From: Streptomyces sp. NBC_01214
GTDB taxonomy: Bacteria > Actinomycetota > Actinomycetes > Streptomycetales > Streptomycetaceae
Assembly: GCF_026340975.1 (NCBI RefSeq)
Contig: NZ_JAPEOS010000001.1
Span: 4,497,001-4,561,000 of the forward strand
Reading direction: 5' to 3'
Length of the DNA stretch: 64,000 nt
The translations under genes were made by a program, and so were the position numbers. The notes beneath the pieces were generated by a model that made no database searches, was not told the origin of the DNA, and was given only the letters and a program-made list of their open reading frames with translations. Shown piece after piece: positions 1-9,025 of the stretch (the first letter of the stretch is position 1; each line of letters opens with the position of its first letter).

Positions 1-297
1 CGCCTCCGCGTACGCGTCGCGCAGCCGTTCGACCTCGCGCCGCAAGGCACCGGGTGCGCCGGTGGTGCGCGGCTCGGCCTCGACCTCCACCCGGGCCTCG
101 GTCACGCGCACGCCGGGGGCGCCCAGCACGCTCGCGCGCAGCGATCCAGGGTCCAGCGAGCGGGGCAGCCCCGTCACGCGCACCCGTCCGTCCGCCGGCA
201 CGCTGCCCCGGACCAGCCGGCGGCAGACCGCGCCCTGCGCGTACACCACGACCGAATCGAGGGTCGAAACCCACCGCTGTGCCGTCTCCGCCGTCAT
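1..297 (-). CDS. DUF4140/DUF4139 domain protein, N-terminal part only
   Basis: The ATG at 295-297 on the minus strand opens a frame that runs off the left edge, so about 99 residues are visible. The start reads MTAETAQRWVSTLDSVVVYA and continues QGAVCRRLVRG. A β-strand carrying a V-V-V-Y-x-Q-G-A-x-x-x-R pattern near the N-terminus is typical of the DUF4140 N-terminal domain, which in bacteria is usually followed by a coiled coil and a DUF4139 domain (family loosely named mucoidy inhibitor A). A short coiled-coil-like stretch (LRREVERLRDAYAEA) begins just before the edge, as expected. The biochemical role of the family is unknown to me. The gene diverges from the YjbR gene at 402, with about 100 bases between them. 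Confidence 0.7.
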   Translation of the reverse strand, partial: MTAETAQRWVSTLDSVVVYAQGAVCRRLVRGSVPADGRVRVTGLPRSLDPGSLRASVLGAPGVRVTEARVEVEAEPRTTGAPGALRREVERLRDAYAEA

Positions 298-401
298 GTA
301 CCCCGCCCCCCGATGCGTCCGTGCCGATCGAAGCCTACGCCCGAGCGGTCCGCGGGTACCTGCCGAGACCCGATGTCAGTGGCCTGTCGTACGGTCAGGG
401 T

Positions 402-761
402 GTGTGCACGTCCGACGAAGTCCGTGAAATCGCCCTCGCCCTCCCGGAGACGACCGAGAAGGAAGCCTGGGCCATGCCCACCTTCCGGGTCGCCGGAAAG
501 ATGTTCCTGACGTTGCCCGACGACGAGACGTCGCTGGCCGTCCGCTGCCCCAAGGAAGAACGCGACGAGCTCGTCCGCGCCGAGCCCGAGAAGTTCTGGG
601 TCGCGGACCACGAGGCGTCCTTCGCCTGGGTACGGGCGCGCCTGGTGGCCCTCGACGACAGCGACGAGCTGCGTGCCATCGTCGTCGACTCCTGGCGCCA
701 GGCCGCCCCTCCCGGCCTGCTCAAGGACCACCCCGACCTCGGGCCCCCGGGACCGGCCTGA
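402..761 (+). CDS. MmcQ/YjbR family DNA-binding-like protein
   Basis: This 119-residue protein begins at GTG 402 (VCTSDEVREIALALPETTEK). The frame stays open far upstream, but GTG 402 puts the start just before the conserved first helix. The order of blocks (E-V-R-E-I-A-L-A-L-P-E-T-T, then W-A-M-P-T-F-R-V-A-G-K-M-F, then L-A-V-R-C-P-K-E-E-R, then a C-terminal helix with D-S-W-R-Q-A-A-P) is characteristic of the YjbR/CyaY-fold family. Members are about 110-120 residues, adopt a double-wing fold and are annotated as possible DNA-binding proteins; their true role is not established. No operon partner is evident; the phosphatase gene follows after 90 bases. Confidence 0.85.
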   Translation: MCTSDEVREIALALPETTEKEAWAMPTFRVAGKMFLTLPDDETSLAVRCPKEERDELVRAEPEKFWVADHEASFAWVRARLVALDDSDELRAIVVDSWRQAAPPGLLKDHPDLGPPGPA

Positions 762-851
762 GAGCCCGGGCGGGGCCGAAGACGGCTCGTACGGGCTCGC
801 CGGGACGGGCGGGTACCGACGGGAGGGGGGATATGGAGAGACCATGGTCAG

Positions 852-3029
852 GTGCGAAACGTTCCCGGGCGTGATCAGCAGGCCGACCGGCGTGCGCTGA
901 GAGAGGCACTGGTCGGGGCCTGTGCCGATGCGGGAGCGTCCATCGGGATGCTCTACCTGCCCGACCCCGACCCCACCCGGCGCGTACTGCACCTGACACT
1001 GGCCTCCGGGCTCTCCCGCGAGTTCGCGGCACCCTGGTCTCGCGTCGCCCTGGACGACCCCATTCCGGTGGCCGACGCGGTCCGTGAGGGCCGGCTCGTC
1101 TGGCTCGGCGGCCAGGAGGACACGGCCCGCCGCTATCCGCGCCTCGGCCTCGTCCTCCCGTACGACTTCGCGCTCGCCGCCGTCCCCCTGACCGGGGAAG
1201 CCGCAGGTAGGGCCACCGAGCCCACCGGGGCGGGCCTGGTGTTCCTGTGGCCGGGCTCGCACGGGCCCGAGCTCGACGAGCGGGAACGCAAGGCCCTGGA
1301 ATCGGTCCGCGGCCTCCTGACGCGCATCCTGCTGCGCGCCGCCGGCGACGGCCTGCCGCTGCGGCCGACACCGCATCCGGTCATCCTGCGGCCGCTCCCC
1401 TCACCCACACCGGGCCCGGCCGAGGCGGCGGCCACCATGGCCTTCGTCCGGCGCCTCCCCGGAGGCAACTGCGCGCTCGACCTGAACGGCACCATCACCT
1501 TCATCACCCAGGAGGCGGCCGACCTGCTCGGCGCGCCCGTTTCCGCCCTGCTCGGAGCCCTGCCCTGGGAGGCCCTTCCCTGGATGGACACCCCCGCCAT
1601 CGAGAACCACTACCGGGCCACCGCGATGAGCCGGCTGCCCCGGAGCTTCACCGCCGGACGTCCCACCGGACAGCAGCTGTGCTTCGAGCTCTACCCGGAC
1701 AACACCGGCATCAGCGTCCGCATCACCACGGTCGGCGATCGGGCCGGCTCATCGGCCCCCCTCGCCCCGGCGGACCCCGAGCGGGCCGCACCCAGCCGGG
1801 CCGCCGCGCTCTACCCGCTCATGATGCTGGCCGTCACCCTCACCGAGGCCGCCCACGCGCAGGACGTCGTGGAGAAGGCCGCGGACCAGATCGTTCCCTC
1901 CTTGGGAGCCCACGCCCTGGCCCTGCTGGCCGAGCAGGACGGGCGGGTGCGGATCGTCGGTCACCGCGGGTACTCCGCCGAACACCTGGCGGAGCTCGAC
2001 GGCACCCCCGTCTCGGCCGACACCGCCATCACCCACATCCTGCGCACCTCCACCCCGCTGTTCTTCGGCGACGTGGGCGAGCTCCTGGCCGCCCACCCCG
2101 ACGCGGTGGTCGAGGAGGGCATGGCCGCCTGGGCGTTCCTGCCGCTGATCGCCTCCAACCGCCCCATCGGCTCCCTCGTCCTCGCCTACGCGCACCCCCG
2201 CGTCTTCGCCCCCGGCGAGCGCGCCGTCCTGACCTCGATCGCCGGGCTCATCGCGCAGGCGCTCGACCGCGCCCGCCTCTACGACGCCACCCACCAGCTG
2301 GCCCGCAGCCTGCAGACCGGCCTCCTGCCCCACACCCTGCCCCGCGTCCCCCGCCTCGACGTGGCCGCCCGCTACCTCCCGGCCGCGTACGGCCTCGACA
2401 TCGGCGGCGACTTCTACGACCTCATCCGCATCGACGCCACCACCGTCGTCGCCGCCATCGGCGACGTTCAGGGCCACAACGTGAATGCCGCCGCCCTCAT
2501 GGGCCAGGTCCGAACCGCCGTCCACGCGGGCGCCGGCGCACCCCCGGAAGAGGTCCTCGCCCGCACCAACCGGCTCCTGACCGACCTCGAACCCGGACTG
2601 TTCACCAGCTGCCTGTACGCCCACATCGACCTCGTCGGCCACACCGTCCGCCTGGCCTCCGCCGGCCACCCGCCGCCGCTGCTGCGCCACCCCGGCGGGA
2701 CGACCGAGATGGTGAACCTGCCGGCCGGACTCCTCCTGGGCATCGAGCCCGGGGCCTCGTACACCGCTGTTGAGATTCCCTTCAGCCCCGGAACCCTCCT
2801 CGCCCTCTACACCGACGGACTCGTCGAGGCCCCCGGCCGGGACATCGAGGACGCCATCGGCGCGGTCGCGGGCCTCATCGGCGACGCCCCCGAGCACCAT
2901 CCGCTCGCCGACCTGGCGGACGAACTCATCGAGCACGCCCACCGCGACGGCCCCCGCCGCGACGACATCGCCCTCCTGCTGCTGCGCACCGAGGGCCCGG
3001 TCCCCTCCACCGCTGCGCACCGCATCTGA
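852..3029 (+). CDS. GAF-PAS-GAF-SpoIIE serine phosphatase
   Basis: This 725-residue protein has an N-terminal GAF-like domain (about 10-160), a PAS-like segment (about 200-285), a second GAF domain (about 315-470) and a C-terminal PP2C/SpoIIE phosphatase domain (about 480-710). The metal-binding motifs are present: GGDFYD near 517, GDVQGHN near 536, TDGLVEA near 654 and RRDDIALL near 701. Such proteins dephosphorylate STAS anti-anti-sigma factors and so release sigma factors in partner switching, with GAF/PAS as sensory input. There is no membrane segment, so it is predicted to be cytoplasmic. GTG 852 is the chosen start, 11 bases after GGAGAG; the start is uncertain. It is one of three SpoIIE phosphatases in the window and is not next to the sigma-factor cluster at 19.5-29.7 kb, so its partner is unknown. 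Confidence 0.9.
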   Translation: MRNVPGRDQQADRRALREALVGACADAGASIGMLYLPDPDPTRRVLHLTLASGLSREFAAPWSRVALDDPIPVADAVREGRLVWLGGQEDTARRYPRLGLVLPYDFALAAVPLTGEAAGRATEPTGAGLVFLWPGSHGPELDERERKALESVRGLLTRILLRAAGDGLPLRPTPHPVILRPLPSPTPGPAEAAATMAFVRRLPGGNCALDLNGTITFITQEAADLLGAPVSALLGALPWEALPWMDTPAIENHYRATAMSRLPRSFTAGRPTGQQLCFELYPDNTGISVRITTVGDRAGSSAPLAPADPERAAPSRAAALYPLMMLAVTLTEAAHAQDVVEKAADQIVPSLGAHALALLAEQDGRVRIVGHRGYSAEHLAELDGTPVSADTAITHILRTSTPLFFGDVGELLAAHPDAVVEEGMAAWAFLPLIASNRPIGSLVLAYAHPRVFAPGERAVLTSIAGLIAQALDRARLYDATHQLARSLQTGLLPHTLPRVPRLDVAARYLPAAYGLDIGGDFYDLIRIDATTVVAAIGDVQGHNVNAAALMGQVRTAVHAGAGAPPEEVLARTNRLLTDLEPGLFTSCLYAHIDLVGHTVRLASAGHPPPLLRHPGGTTEMVNLPAGLLLGIEPGASYTAVEIPFSPGTLLALYTDGLVEAPGRDIEDAIGAVAGLIGDAPEHHPLADLADELIEHAHRDGPRRDDIALLLLRTEGPVPSTAAHRI

Positions 3030-3128
3030 ACCGCCGCCGGTACGTCGGGGGCCGCCGGGGTCCGCCTGGGGCCCGCCCGGGGCCCGCCCGGGGCAGCGGC
3101 GCTCAGCGGTCGGCGCTCAGTGGTCCGC

Positions 3129-4142
3129 TCAGTGGTCCGTGCCCAGCCGGACCAGCATCTTCCCGATGTTGGCGCCGCTCAGCACGCCGAGGAGGGCTTC
3201 GGGCGCCCGCTCGATCCCGTCGACGACGGTCTGTTCCGTGCGCAGGGTCCCGTCGGCCAGCCAGCCGGCCGCCTTGCCGATCCACTCGGGGAACAGGTCG
3301 AAGTGGCTGGAGACCAGCATCCCCCGCAGGGTCACCTCGTGGGCCGCGGCCCGGAAGAGGTTGTCGGGACCCGGTGCCGGCCGCACGGCGCCGTAGCCGC
3401 TGATGGCACCGACCATGGCGATCCGCCCACCGGGACGGATCGCGCCGACGGCCGCCTGGAGGTGGTCGCCGCCGACGGCGTCCAGATAGACGTCGATGCC
3501 TTCGGGGGCGGCCTCGGCGAGCTGGCCGGGGAGATCGCCCCGGCGGTAGTCGACGGCCGCGCCGTAGCCGAACACGTCCAGCAGCTTCTTGGTCTTGCGG
3601 GGGCCGCCGGCCGAGCCGATGACCCGGGACGCGCCCAACTGCCGTGCCAGCTGCCCGGCGATGCTGCCCACCGCCCCGGCCGCTGCGGAGACGAGGACGA
3701 CATCGCCCTCCTCGACCGGCGCGGTCCGGGTCAGCGCGACGTACGCGGTCAGGCCCGTGGCGCCCAGCGCGCCGAGGTAGGCGGTCGGCGGGGCGATCGA
3801 GGTGTCGACGACGGTGGCGGCGCCGGCGTCCAGGGCCGCGTACTCCCGCCAGCCGAGGAAGTGCGAGACGGTCGCCCCGACCGGAACCGATGCGGCACGG
3901 GAGGCGACGACCTCGCCGACCGCGCTGCCTTCGAGGGCGGAGCCGAGGGCGAACGGCGGCATGTAGGAAGGGGCGTCGTCCATCCGGCCCCGCATGTACG
4001 GGTCCACCGACATCCACGTGTTGCGCACCAGGATCTGCCCCTCGCCGAGCTCCGGGAGCGGGGCGGCGACGAGCTGGAAGTTCTCGGGCTTCGGGGTACC
4101 GGTGGGGCGGGAGACGAGGCGGATCTCACGGGAGACGGTCAT
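3129..4142 (-). CDS. CurA-like NADP-dependent zinc-free MDR oxidoreductase
   Basis: This 337-residue protein belongs to the medium-chain reductases of the leukotriene B4 dehydrogenase / curcumin reductase CurA type, which reduce activated C=C bonds with NADPH. Visible features are the N-terminal block with WMSVDPYMRGRM (about residues 43-54), the cofactor-binding stretch VLVSAAAGAVGSIAGQLARQ with its AxxGxxG pattern (about 149-168), and D-V-Y-L-D-A-V-G-G-D-H further on. Length is normal for the family and no zinc ligands are seen. ATG 4142 is preceded by GGAAG. The gene diverges from the AfsR-like gene at 4328 and converges on the SpoIIE gene at 3029. A 12-base direct repeat (GCTCAGTGGTCC, twice at 3115-3138) overlaps its stop codon. 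Confidence 0.92.
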   Translation of the reverse strand: MTVSREIRLVSRPTGTPKPENFQLVAAPLPELGEGQILVRNTWMSVDPYMRGRMDDAPSYMPPFALGSALEGSAVGEVVASRAASVPVGATVSHFLGWREYAALDAGAATVVDTSIAPPTAYLGALGATGLTAYVALTRTAPVEEGDVVLVSAAAGAVGSIAGQLARQLGASRVIGSAGGPRKTKKLLDVFGYGAAVDYRRGDLPGQLAEAAPEGIDVYLDAVGGDHLQAAVGAIRPGGRIAMVGAISGYGAVRPAPGPDNLFRAAAHEVTLRGMLVSSHFDLFPEWIGKAAGWLADGTLRTEQTVVDGIERAPEALLGVLSGANIGKMLVRLGTDH

Positions 4143-4168
4143 GGCGTGTTCCTTCCGGTGCGGTTGAG

Positions 4169-4186
4169 GACCGCTCGTTCGCGGTC
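4169..4186. promoter_or_regulatory. Inverted repeat in the divergent CurA/AfsR-like promoter region
   Basis: GACCGC at 4169-4174 and GCGGTC at 4181-4186 form a perfect 6-base inverted repeat with a 6-base spacer, in the 185-base gap between the CurA-like gene (start 4142) and the AfsR-like gene (start 4328). It lies 27 bases upstream of the reductase start, where a regulator could block or activate transcription. The same gap holds repeated CACGGGCC/CGCACG segments (about 4206-4250), which could be SARP-type direct repeats. Function is inferred from position only. Confidence 0.3.
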
Positions 4187-4327
4187 ACAGGAACACCGTG
4201 CAAGGGGCCGCGCACGGGCCGCCGACGGGCGACGCACGGGCCGCGCACGCGCTGCGGAAGTGCGGGGTTCTGGGACCACCGGCCTTCCGCCCACGGGCTG
4301 TTGACGAGGAAGAAGTAACGTTGCGGC

Positions 4328-7300
4328 ATGCGTTTCGAGGTGCTGGGACCACTGACCGTACGAACCGATGAGGGGACCCCCGTCCCCGTGCCCGAGGCGA
4401 AGGTCCGGGCGCTGCTGGGCGCTCTGCTCGTGCGGTACGGGCGGCCCGTGTCCGTGGACCGGCTGATCGACGAGCTGTGGGGCGAGGACCTGCCGGGCAA
4501 CCCGGGGAACACCCTGCAGACCAAGGTCTCCCAGCTGCGGCGCATCCTGGCACGGGCCGAGGAGGGCGGTCGGGCCCTGGTCGGGTTCGGTCCGGCGGGC
4601 TATGCGCTGCGGGTGGCCGACGAAGCGGTGGACGCGGGCCGGTTCGCCGAACTGACCGCGCTCGCCCGCAAGGAGGACGGGGCGCGGGCGCGGGCCGCGC
4701 TGCTGTCGGAGGCACTCGGGCTGTGGCGGGGTCGCGCCTACGCCGACTTCCCGGACGCCGCCTTCGTGGGCACCGAGGCGGTCCGGCTGGAGGAGCGGCG
4801 GATCACCGCGCAGGAGGACCTCGCCGAGGCGCGGCTGGAGTTGGGCGAACACGTCGTACTGGCCGATGAACTGGGTGCCCTGATCGCGGAGCATCCGCTC
4901 CGGCAGCGGCTGTACGCGGCCCGGATGCGGGCGCTCTACGGTGCGGGGCGGCAGAACGAGGCGCTCGCGGCCTACCGGGAGCTGACGACACGGTTCGCGG
5001 AGGAGTTGGGCATCGACCCGGGCCCCGAACTCGGCGCGCTGCACGAGGCGATCCTGCGGCAGGATCCGGAACTGACGGCCGCGCCGGTGCCGGTGCCGGA
5101 ACCAGCGTCGGGGCCGGGGTCGGGGCCGGAGCTGGTGTCGGGGCCGGTGCCCGCCGTCGTGGAGGCGCGGCCGTTCCGGCCCGGGACGAACCTCCCCACC
5201 CCGGTCAGTTCGCTCGTCGGGCGCGAGGAAGCCGTCGCCCGGGTGTGCGCGGCGGTCGAGGCCGGCCGCCTGGTGACGCTCACCGGGCCCGGTGGCGTCG
5301 GCAAGACCCGCCTCGCGCTCGCCGCCGCGGCCCGCCTCGCCGATGCCGGGCCGGGTCCGTTTCCCGACGGCGTGCGCTTCGTCGAACTCGCGGGCGCGCG
5401 GGGCGACGTGGCCGCGGTGATCGCGGCCGCCCTCGGGGTGCGCGAGGACGCCGGCGCCGAAGGCGGTGCCGCCACCGGCTCGGGAGGCGGGGCCGCCGCC
5501 CGGGACCGGCTGGCCGCAGCGCTCGGAACGCGCCGGCTGCTCCTGGTACTCGACAACTGCGAGCACGTCGTCACCTCCGTGGCCGACCTGACCGGGCAGC
5601 TCCTGCGGCAGGCCCCCGGGCTGCGCGTCCTCGTCACCAGCCAGGAGCCGCTCGCCCTCGCCGGCGAGACCCTGGAAGCGGTCGTCCCGCTCGAGGGGGC
5701 CGAAGCGATGGAGCTCTTCGCCGCCCGCGCCGCCGCCGGCACGCCCGGGTTCACCCTGGGCCCGCACAACGCCGAGGCCGTGGCCCTGGTGTGCCGCCGC
5801 CTCGACGGACTCCCGCTCGCCCTCGAACTCGCCGCCACCCGGGTCAGGGCGCTCGGCGTGCACGCACTCGCCGAGCGGCTGCACGACCGGTTCCGGCTGC
5901 TCAACCAGGTACGTCGGGACGCGCCGGCCCGGCAGCGGACCCTGCGGGCGATGATCGACTGGAGCTGGGAGCTGCTGGCCCCGGCCGAGCAGACGGCACT
6001 GAGCCGGCTGGCCGTGTTCTCGGGCGGGTTCACGCTGGAGTCGGCGGAGGCGGTGTGCGCCGCGGGCGACACCGCCGCCGAGGACGTCCTGGACCTGGTC
6101 ACGCGGCTGGTGGACTGCTCACTGGTCGTCGCACCCTACGGTGGCGGCGATACGGGGGCGCCGCGCTACCGGATGCTGGAATCGGTGACCGCGTACGGCC
6201 TGGAACGGCTCGACGGGGCGGGCGAGGCCGCGGCCGCACGGCTGCGGCACGCCGAGCACTTCGCCGACCTCGCTGAGCGGGCCGCGGTCCACCTGCACGG
6301 TCCCGAACAGCGCGGACGGCTGCGCCGTCTCGACTCCGAGGGCCTCAACCTGCGTGCCGCGCTGGACGCGGCGGTCGCGGCGGGAGCGGCCGGTGCGGCA
6401 CTGCGGCTGGTCAACGCGTCGGCCTGGTACTGGTTCCTGCGCGGCCGGATCGGCGAGGCGCGTACGGCGTTGGGGTCCGCGTTGGCGTGCGCGGCCGCCG
6501 CGGGCGGGCAGGACGGGCCGGCCGTCGCCGGTGCGCGGGCCCGGCTGGCCGCCTTCGCCGTGCTCGCCGGGGACGACAGCCTGCTCGGCGGCGACTTCGA
6601 AGGCGCCGACCCGCGGGGGAGGTGGCTGCTGGAGTTCGCCCGGATCGGTTTCACGAGCGGGTCCGATGCCGACGTCACTGCTGCAGCCGCGGACGACGAC
6701 GTCCTCGAAGGGCTGCCGGCGGTGTTCCGGGGCCTCGGAGACCGCTGGGGCGAGGCGGCCGCGCTCAGCGGCCTCGCCACCAGGGCCCTGTACCGGGGCG
6801 ACCTCACGGAGCTGCGCCGCAACGCCGAGGCCGGGGCACGGCTGTTCGCGGAACTCGGCGACCAGTGGGGCCGGCTCCAGGCCTCGGAACAGCTGGGCGT
6901 CCTCGCCGAGATCAGCGGCGACTACGCACGGGCCGCCCGGCTGCACGAGGACGGCGTACGGAGCGCGCGGGAACTGGAGCTCTTCACCCAGGTCTCCTTC
7001 CGGCTGGCACAGCAGGGCCGCATCGCCCTGCTCACGGGGGACACCGCACGGGCCGCGGACCTCCACGAGCAGGCCCGGCGGCTGGCCGACGAGCAGTCGC
7101 ACCGGCCGGCCCAGCAGTTCGCGGAGATCGGACTGGCCCTCGGGGCCCGCCGGGACGGCGACCTGGACGCCGCCGAAGCGTGGTTGCGGCCGTGGCTCGA
7201 CTGGAGCCGCAGGCTCGGGGTGGACATCAGCGTCGCGCTGATCCTGGCGCAGCTGGGGTACGTGGCCGAATCGCGCGGTGACGCCCCGCTCGCGGAGACC

Positions 7301-7630
7301 CTGCACCGGGACGGCCTCGCGGCGGCCCGCCGCTCGGGTGACCCGCGCGCCCTCGCACTGGCCTTCGAGGGGCTGGCGGGTGCCGGGTCCGTGGCCGCCG
7401 TCCCGGGGGACCGGGCCGCCGCGGCGGCGGCGCTCCTCGGCACGGCCGCCGCGCTGCGGGAGTCCCTCGGCACCCCGCTGCCGCCGGCGGAACGGCACGA
7501 CGTGGACCGGGCGACGGTCCGCCTCCGCGCGCGGCTGGGCGACGACGCCTTCGCCACCGCGTTCGCGCGCGGCCGTACCCTGTCGCCGCAGGCGCAGGTC
7601 GCCGCGCTGATCGAGCGCGCCGGGCCGTGA
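4328..7630 (+). CDS. AfsR/SARP-family regulator with NB-ARC ATPase and TPR-like C-terminus
   Basis: This 1100-residue protein has an OmpR-type winged helix (about 1-90), a bacterial transcriptional activation domain (about 95-250; ends near FAEELGIDPGPELGALHEAI), a Pro/Val-rich linker (about 255-285), an NB-ARC/AAA-type ATPase with Walker A GPGGVGKT (about 320-327) and Walker B LLLVLDNCEH (about 402-411), then a long helical region resembling tetratricopeptide repeats. This is the layout of AfsR-like large SARPs, pathway or global activators of secondary metabolism that bind direct heptameric repeats. In AfsR itself the protein is a target of Ser/Thr kinases; no kinase gene is near. It diverges from the CurA-like reductase, a plausible target. 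ATG 4328 is the first start of the conserved MRFEVLGPL block. No biosynthetic cluster is adjacent. Confidence 0.92.
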   Translation: MRFEVLGPLTVRTDEGTPVPVPEAKVRALLGALLVRYGRPVSVDRLIDELWGEDLPGNPGNTLQTKVSQLRRILARAEEGGRALVGFGPAGYALRVADEAVDAGRFAELTALARKEDGARARAALLSEALGLWRGRAYADFPDAAFVGTEAVRLEERRITAQEDLAEARLELGEHVVLADELGALIAEHPLRQRLYAARMRALYGAGRQNEALAAYRELTTRFAEELGIDPGPELGALHEAILRQDPELTAAPVPVPEPASGPGSGPELVSGPVPAVVEARPFRPGTNLPTPVSSLVGREEAVARVCAAVEAGRLVTLTGPGGVGKTRLALAAAARLADAGPGPFPDGVRFVELAGARGDVAAVIAAALGVREDAGAEGGAATGSGGGAAARDRLAAALGTRRLLLVLDNCEHVVTSVADLTGQLLRQAPGLRVLVTSQEPLALAGETLEAVVPLEGAEAMELFAARAAAGTPGFTLGPHNAEAVALVCRRLDGLPLALELAATRVRALGVHALAERLHDRFRLLNQVRRDAPARQRTLRAMIDWSWELLAPAEQTALSRLAVFSGGFTLESAEAVCAAGDTAAEDVLDLVTRLVDCSLVVAPYGGGDTGAPRYRMLESVTAYGLERLDGAGEAAAARLRHAEHFADLAERAAVHLHGPEQRGRLRRLDSEGLNLRAALDAAVAAGAAGAALRLVNASAWYWFLRGRIGEARTALGSALACAAAAGGQDGPAVAGARARLAAFAVLAGDDSLLGGDFEGADPRGRWLLEFARIGFTSGSDADVTAAAADDDVLEGLPAVFRGLGDRWGEAAALSGLATRALYRGDLTELRRNAEAGARLFAELGDQWGRLQASEQLGVLAEISGDYARAARLHEDGVRSARELELFTQVSFRLAQQGRIALLTGDTARAADLHEQARRLADEQSHRPAQQFAEIGLALGARRDGDLDAAEAWLRPWLDWSRRLGVDISVALILAQLGYVAESRGDAPLAETLHRDGLAAARRSGDPRALALAFEGLAGAGSVAAVPGDRAAAAAALLGTAAALRESLGTPLPPAERHDVDRATVRLRARLGDDAFATAFARGRTLSPQAQVAALIERAGP

Positions 7631-7635
7631 CCGCG

Positions 7636-8208
7636 TCAGAGTTCGGCGGTCCAGACCCCCACGGGGTGGTCGTCGGGCGGCAGCCACAGCCGGGGTTGCG
7701 ACTCCCGGTGGTCCTCGTCCGCCCGCTCCTCCCAGTGGAAGCGCCCACCCGCGTCGGGCCAGGTGACCTGTAGGAAGGGGAGCGGGGGCCGCCGGTAGAA
7801 CCCGATGGCCCGGCCGAAGAAGGTCCGGCACCAGCGCATGTCGACGCTCCGGAGCCGCACCGGCCCGCCGTCCACCACGCCCTCGTGTTCCTGCCCGTCT
7901 TCCTGCCCGTCTTCCTGCCCGTCCGTCGACGCGGCGCCGGTGGCGGCGAGGTCGCCGAGCGCGTTGAGCATGCGGTGCATCTCGTGGACATCACGTCCGA
8001 ACGTGCACAGTTCGGGGGCGCCGTGCGTGTGGGCGAGACCGATCGTGTAGGCGAACCCGGGTCCGATCTCATCCTCGGGGACCATGACCACGTGCCAGCC
8101 GTGCCGTTGCACGTCGCTGATGATGCGCCCGTCCATATGGTCGGCCTCGGCGCGGTCGCCGTAGTCGTGGCAGAGGACGCAGCGGCATTCGAAACGATCA
8201 CGGAGCAT
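7636..8208 (-). CDS. DUF4262 domain protein
   Basis: This 190-residue protein matches the DUF4262 family: an N-terminal C-x-C-x-x-C segment (CRCVLCHD, residues 8-15), then HGWHVVMVPEDEIGPGFAYT (about 36-55) and GLAHTHGAPELCTFG (about 57-71), and a C-terminal block ending DDHPVGVWTAEL. The function of DUF4262 is not known. An insertion of acidic repeats, DGQEDGQEDGQEHEG (about 98-112), interrupts the family core and comes from a 12-base tandem repeat in the DNA near 7890-7925. It converges on the AfsR-like gene, only 5 bases from its end. ATG 8208 is supported by homology of the Cys-rich start. Confidence 0.85.
   Translation of the reverse strand: MLRDRFECRCVLCHDYGDRAEADHMDGRIISDVQRHGWHVVMVPEDEIGPGFAYTIGLAHTHGAPELCTFGRDVHEMHRMLNALGDLAATGAASTDGQEDGQEDGQEHEGVVDGGPVRLRSVDMRWCRTFFGRAIGFYRRPPLPFLQVTWPDAGGRFHWEERADEDHRESQPRLWLPPDDHPVGVWTAEL
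7891..7926 (+). repeat. 12-base tandem repeat inside the DUF4262 gene
   Basis: The unit TCTTCCTGCCCG (plus strand) occurs close to three times in a row, with a degenerate upstream copy, and encodes the repeated Asp-Gly-Gln-Glu on the minus strand. Repeat length is a multiple of three, so copy-number change would keep the reading frame. Exact boundaries are approximate. Confidence 0.6.
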
Positions 8209-8408
8209 GCGGCGAGGCTACGGGGCCCGCGGGGCGCGCGACCCGGCAGGGGCGCGGCTCGGCATTTTCGGCCATTTCTCGGCATCGCACTGACATGCTC
8301 CTGACAGTTCAGGCCCGCTGTGGGACTCTCCCGGCACGCACTCCGCACACTCTGTGAGGCCCCACGCCTCGCCCACCCCCACCAGTACGTGGCATGGAGG
8401 AGCGAACC

Positions 8409-8939
8409 ATGAGGCACATCACGCACGGCACCCGCATCTCACGCTTCGCCGGTATCGCGACGCTGGTCGTCGCGGCGGCGTTCACCGGCACCGGCACCGC
8501 CCTCGCGCACAGCACCGGCGCCTCGGCCGTCGACCAGAAGGTCGACGGCGTGATGGTGGTCGCCGGCAACAGCTGTAGCTGGACCAACGCGAGCACCAGC
8601 GCCGTCCCCCCGAACGCCCTCACCGTCGACCGCTCGACGATCAACACCCCGGGCGGCAACCTGGCCTGTGGCGGCGGCATCGCCGCCACGCTCAACAACA
8701 ACCCCGCCTTCACCTTCGACGACACCGCCGGCACGGCGCGGACCGACCTGATCGACATCACCGGTAGGCAGAGCTTCATCTCCTGCCGCTACAAGGCGAC
8801 GGGCATCGTGTGGGACCGCGACGCGACGAGCCGGAAGTACGTCAACCGGGCCTTCACCGCAGCCAAGGCCTCGGGCAGCTTCCTGTGCCCGGGATCGGTC
8901 ACCACCCCGGCGGGGGACGCGTCCATGCTCTTCCACTGA
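8409..8939 (+). CDS. Secreted protein of unknown function with four cysteines
   Basis: ATG 8409 follows GGAGG at 8396-8400 and opens a 176-residue protein. Residues about 1-34 form a Sec-type signal peptide (RHITHGTR basic region, hydrophobic FAGIATLVVAAAFTGTGTAL, likely cleavage after ALA). The mature part is about 140 residues with four cysteines, in NSCSW, LACGG, ISCRYK and FLCPG contexts, suggesting two disulfide bonds, and is rich in Thr/Asn/Ala. I do not recognise the family and assign no function. A strong stem-loop follows at 8970-9006, so it is probably monocistronic. Confidence 0.8.
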   Translation: MRHITHGTRISRFAGIATLVVAAAFTGTGTALAHSTGASAVDQKVDGVMVVAGNSCSWTNASTSAVPPNALTVDRSTINTPGGNLACGGGIAATLNNNPAFTFDDTAGTARTDLIDITGRQSFISCRYKATGIVWDRDATSRKYVNRAFTAAKASGSFLCPGSVTTPAGDASMLFH

Positions 8940-8969
8940 ACCGAGCCCGGCCGCAGCCCGGACCGGGCC

Positions 8970-9006
8970 GGGCGGACGGGTCCGGTCTCCCCGGCCCCGT
9001 CCGCCC
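8970..9006 (+). terminator. Stem-loop terminator after the secreted protein gene
   Basis: GGGCGGACGGG (8970-8980) pairs perfectly with CCCGTCCGCCC (8996-9006), an 11-base GC stem with a 15-base loop, 30 bases after the stop at 8939. There is no T-run, as is usual for Streptomyces terminators. It ends just before the start of the next gene at 9026. Confidence 0.6.
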
Positions 9007-9025
9007 GACCCGCAAGAATGTGCGC

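Noticed and set aside
3040..3140. GCCCGGGG and GCTCAGTGGTCC repeats as a possible attachment site
   Set aside because: They lie between convergent genes, have no tRNA or integrase nearby, and look like simple repeats.
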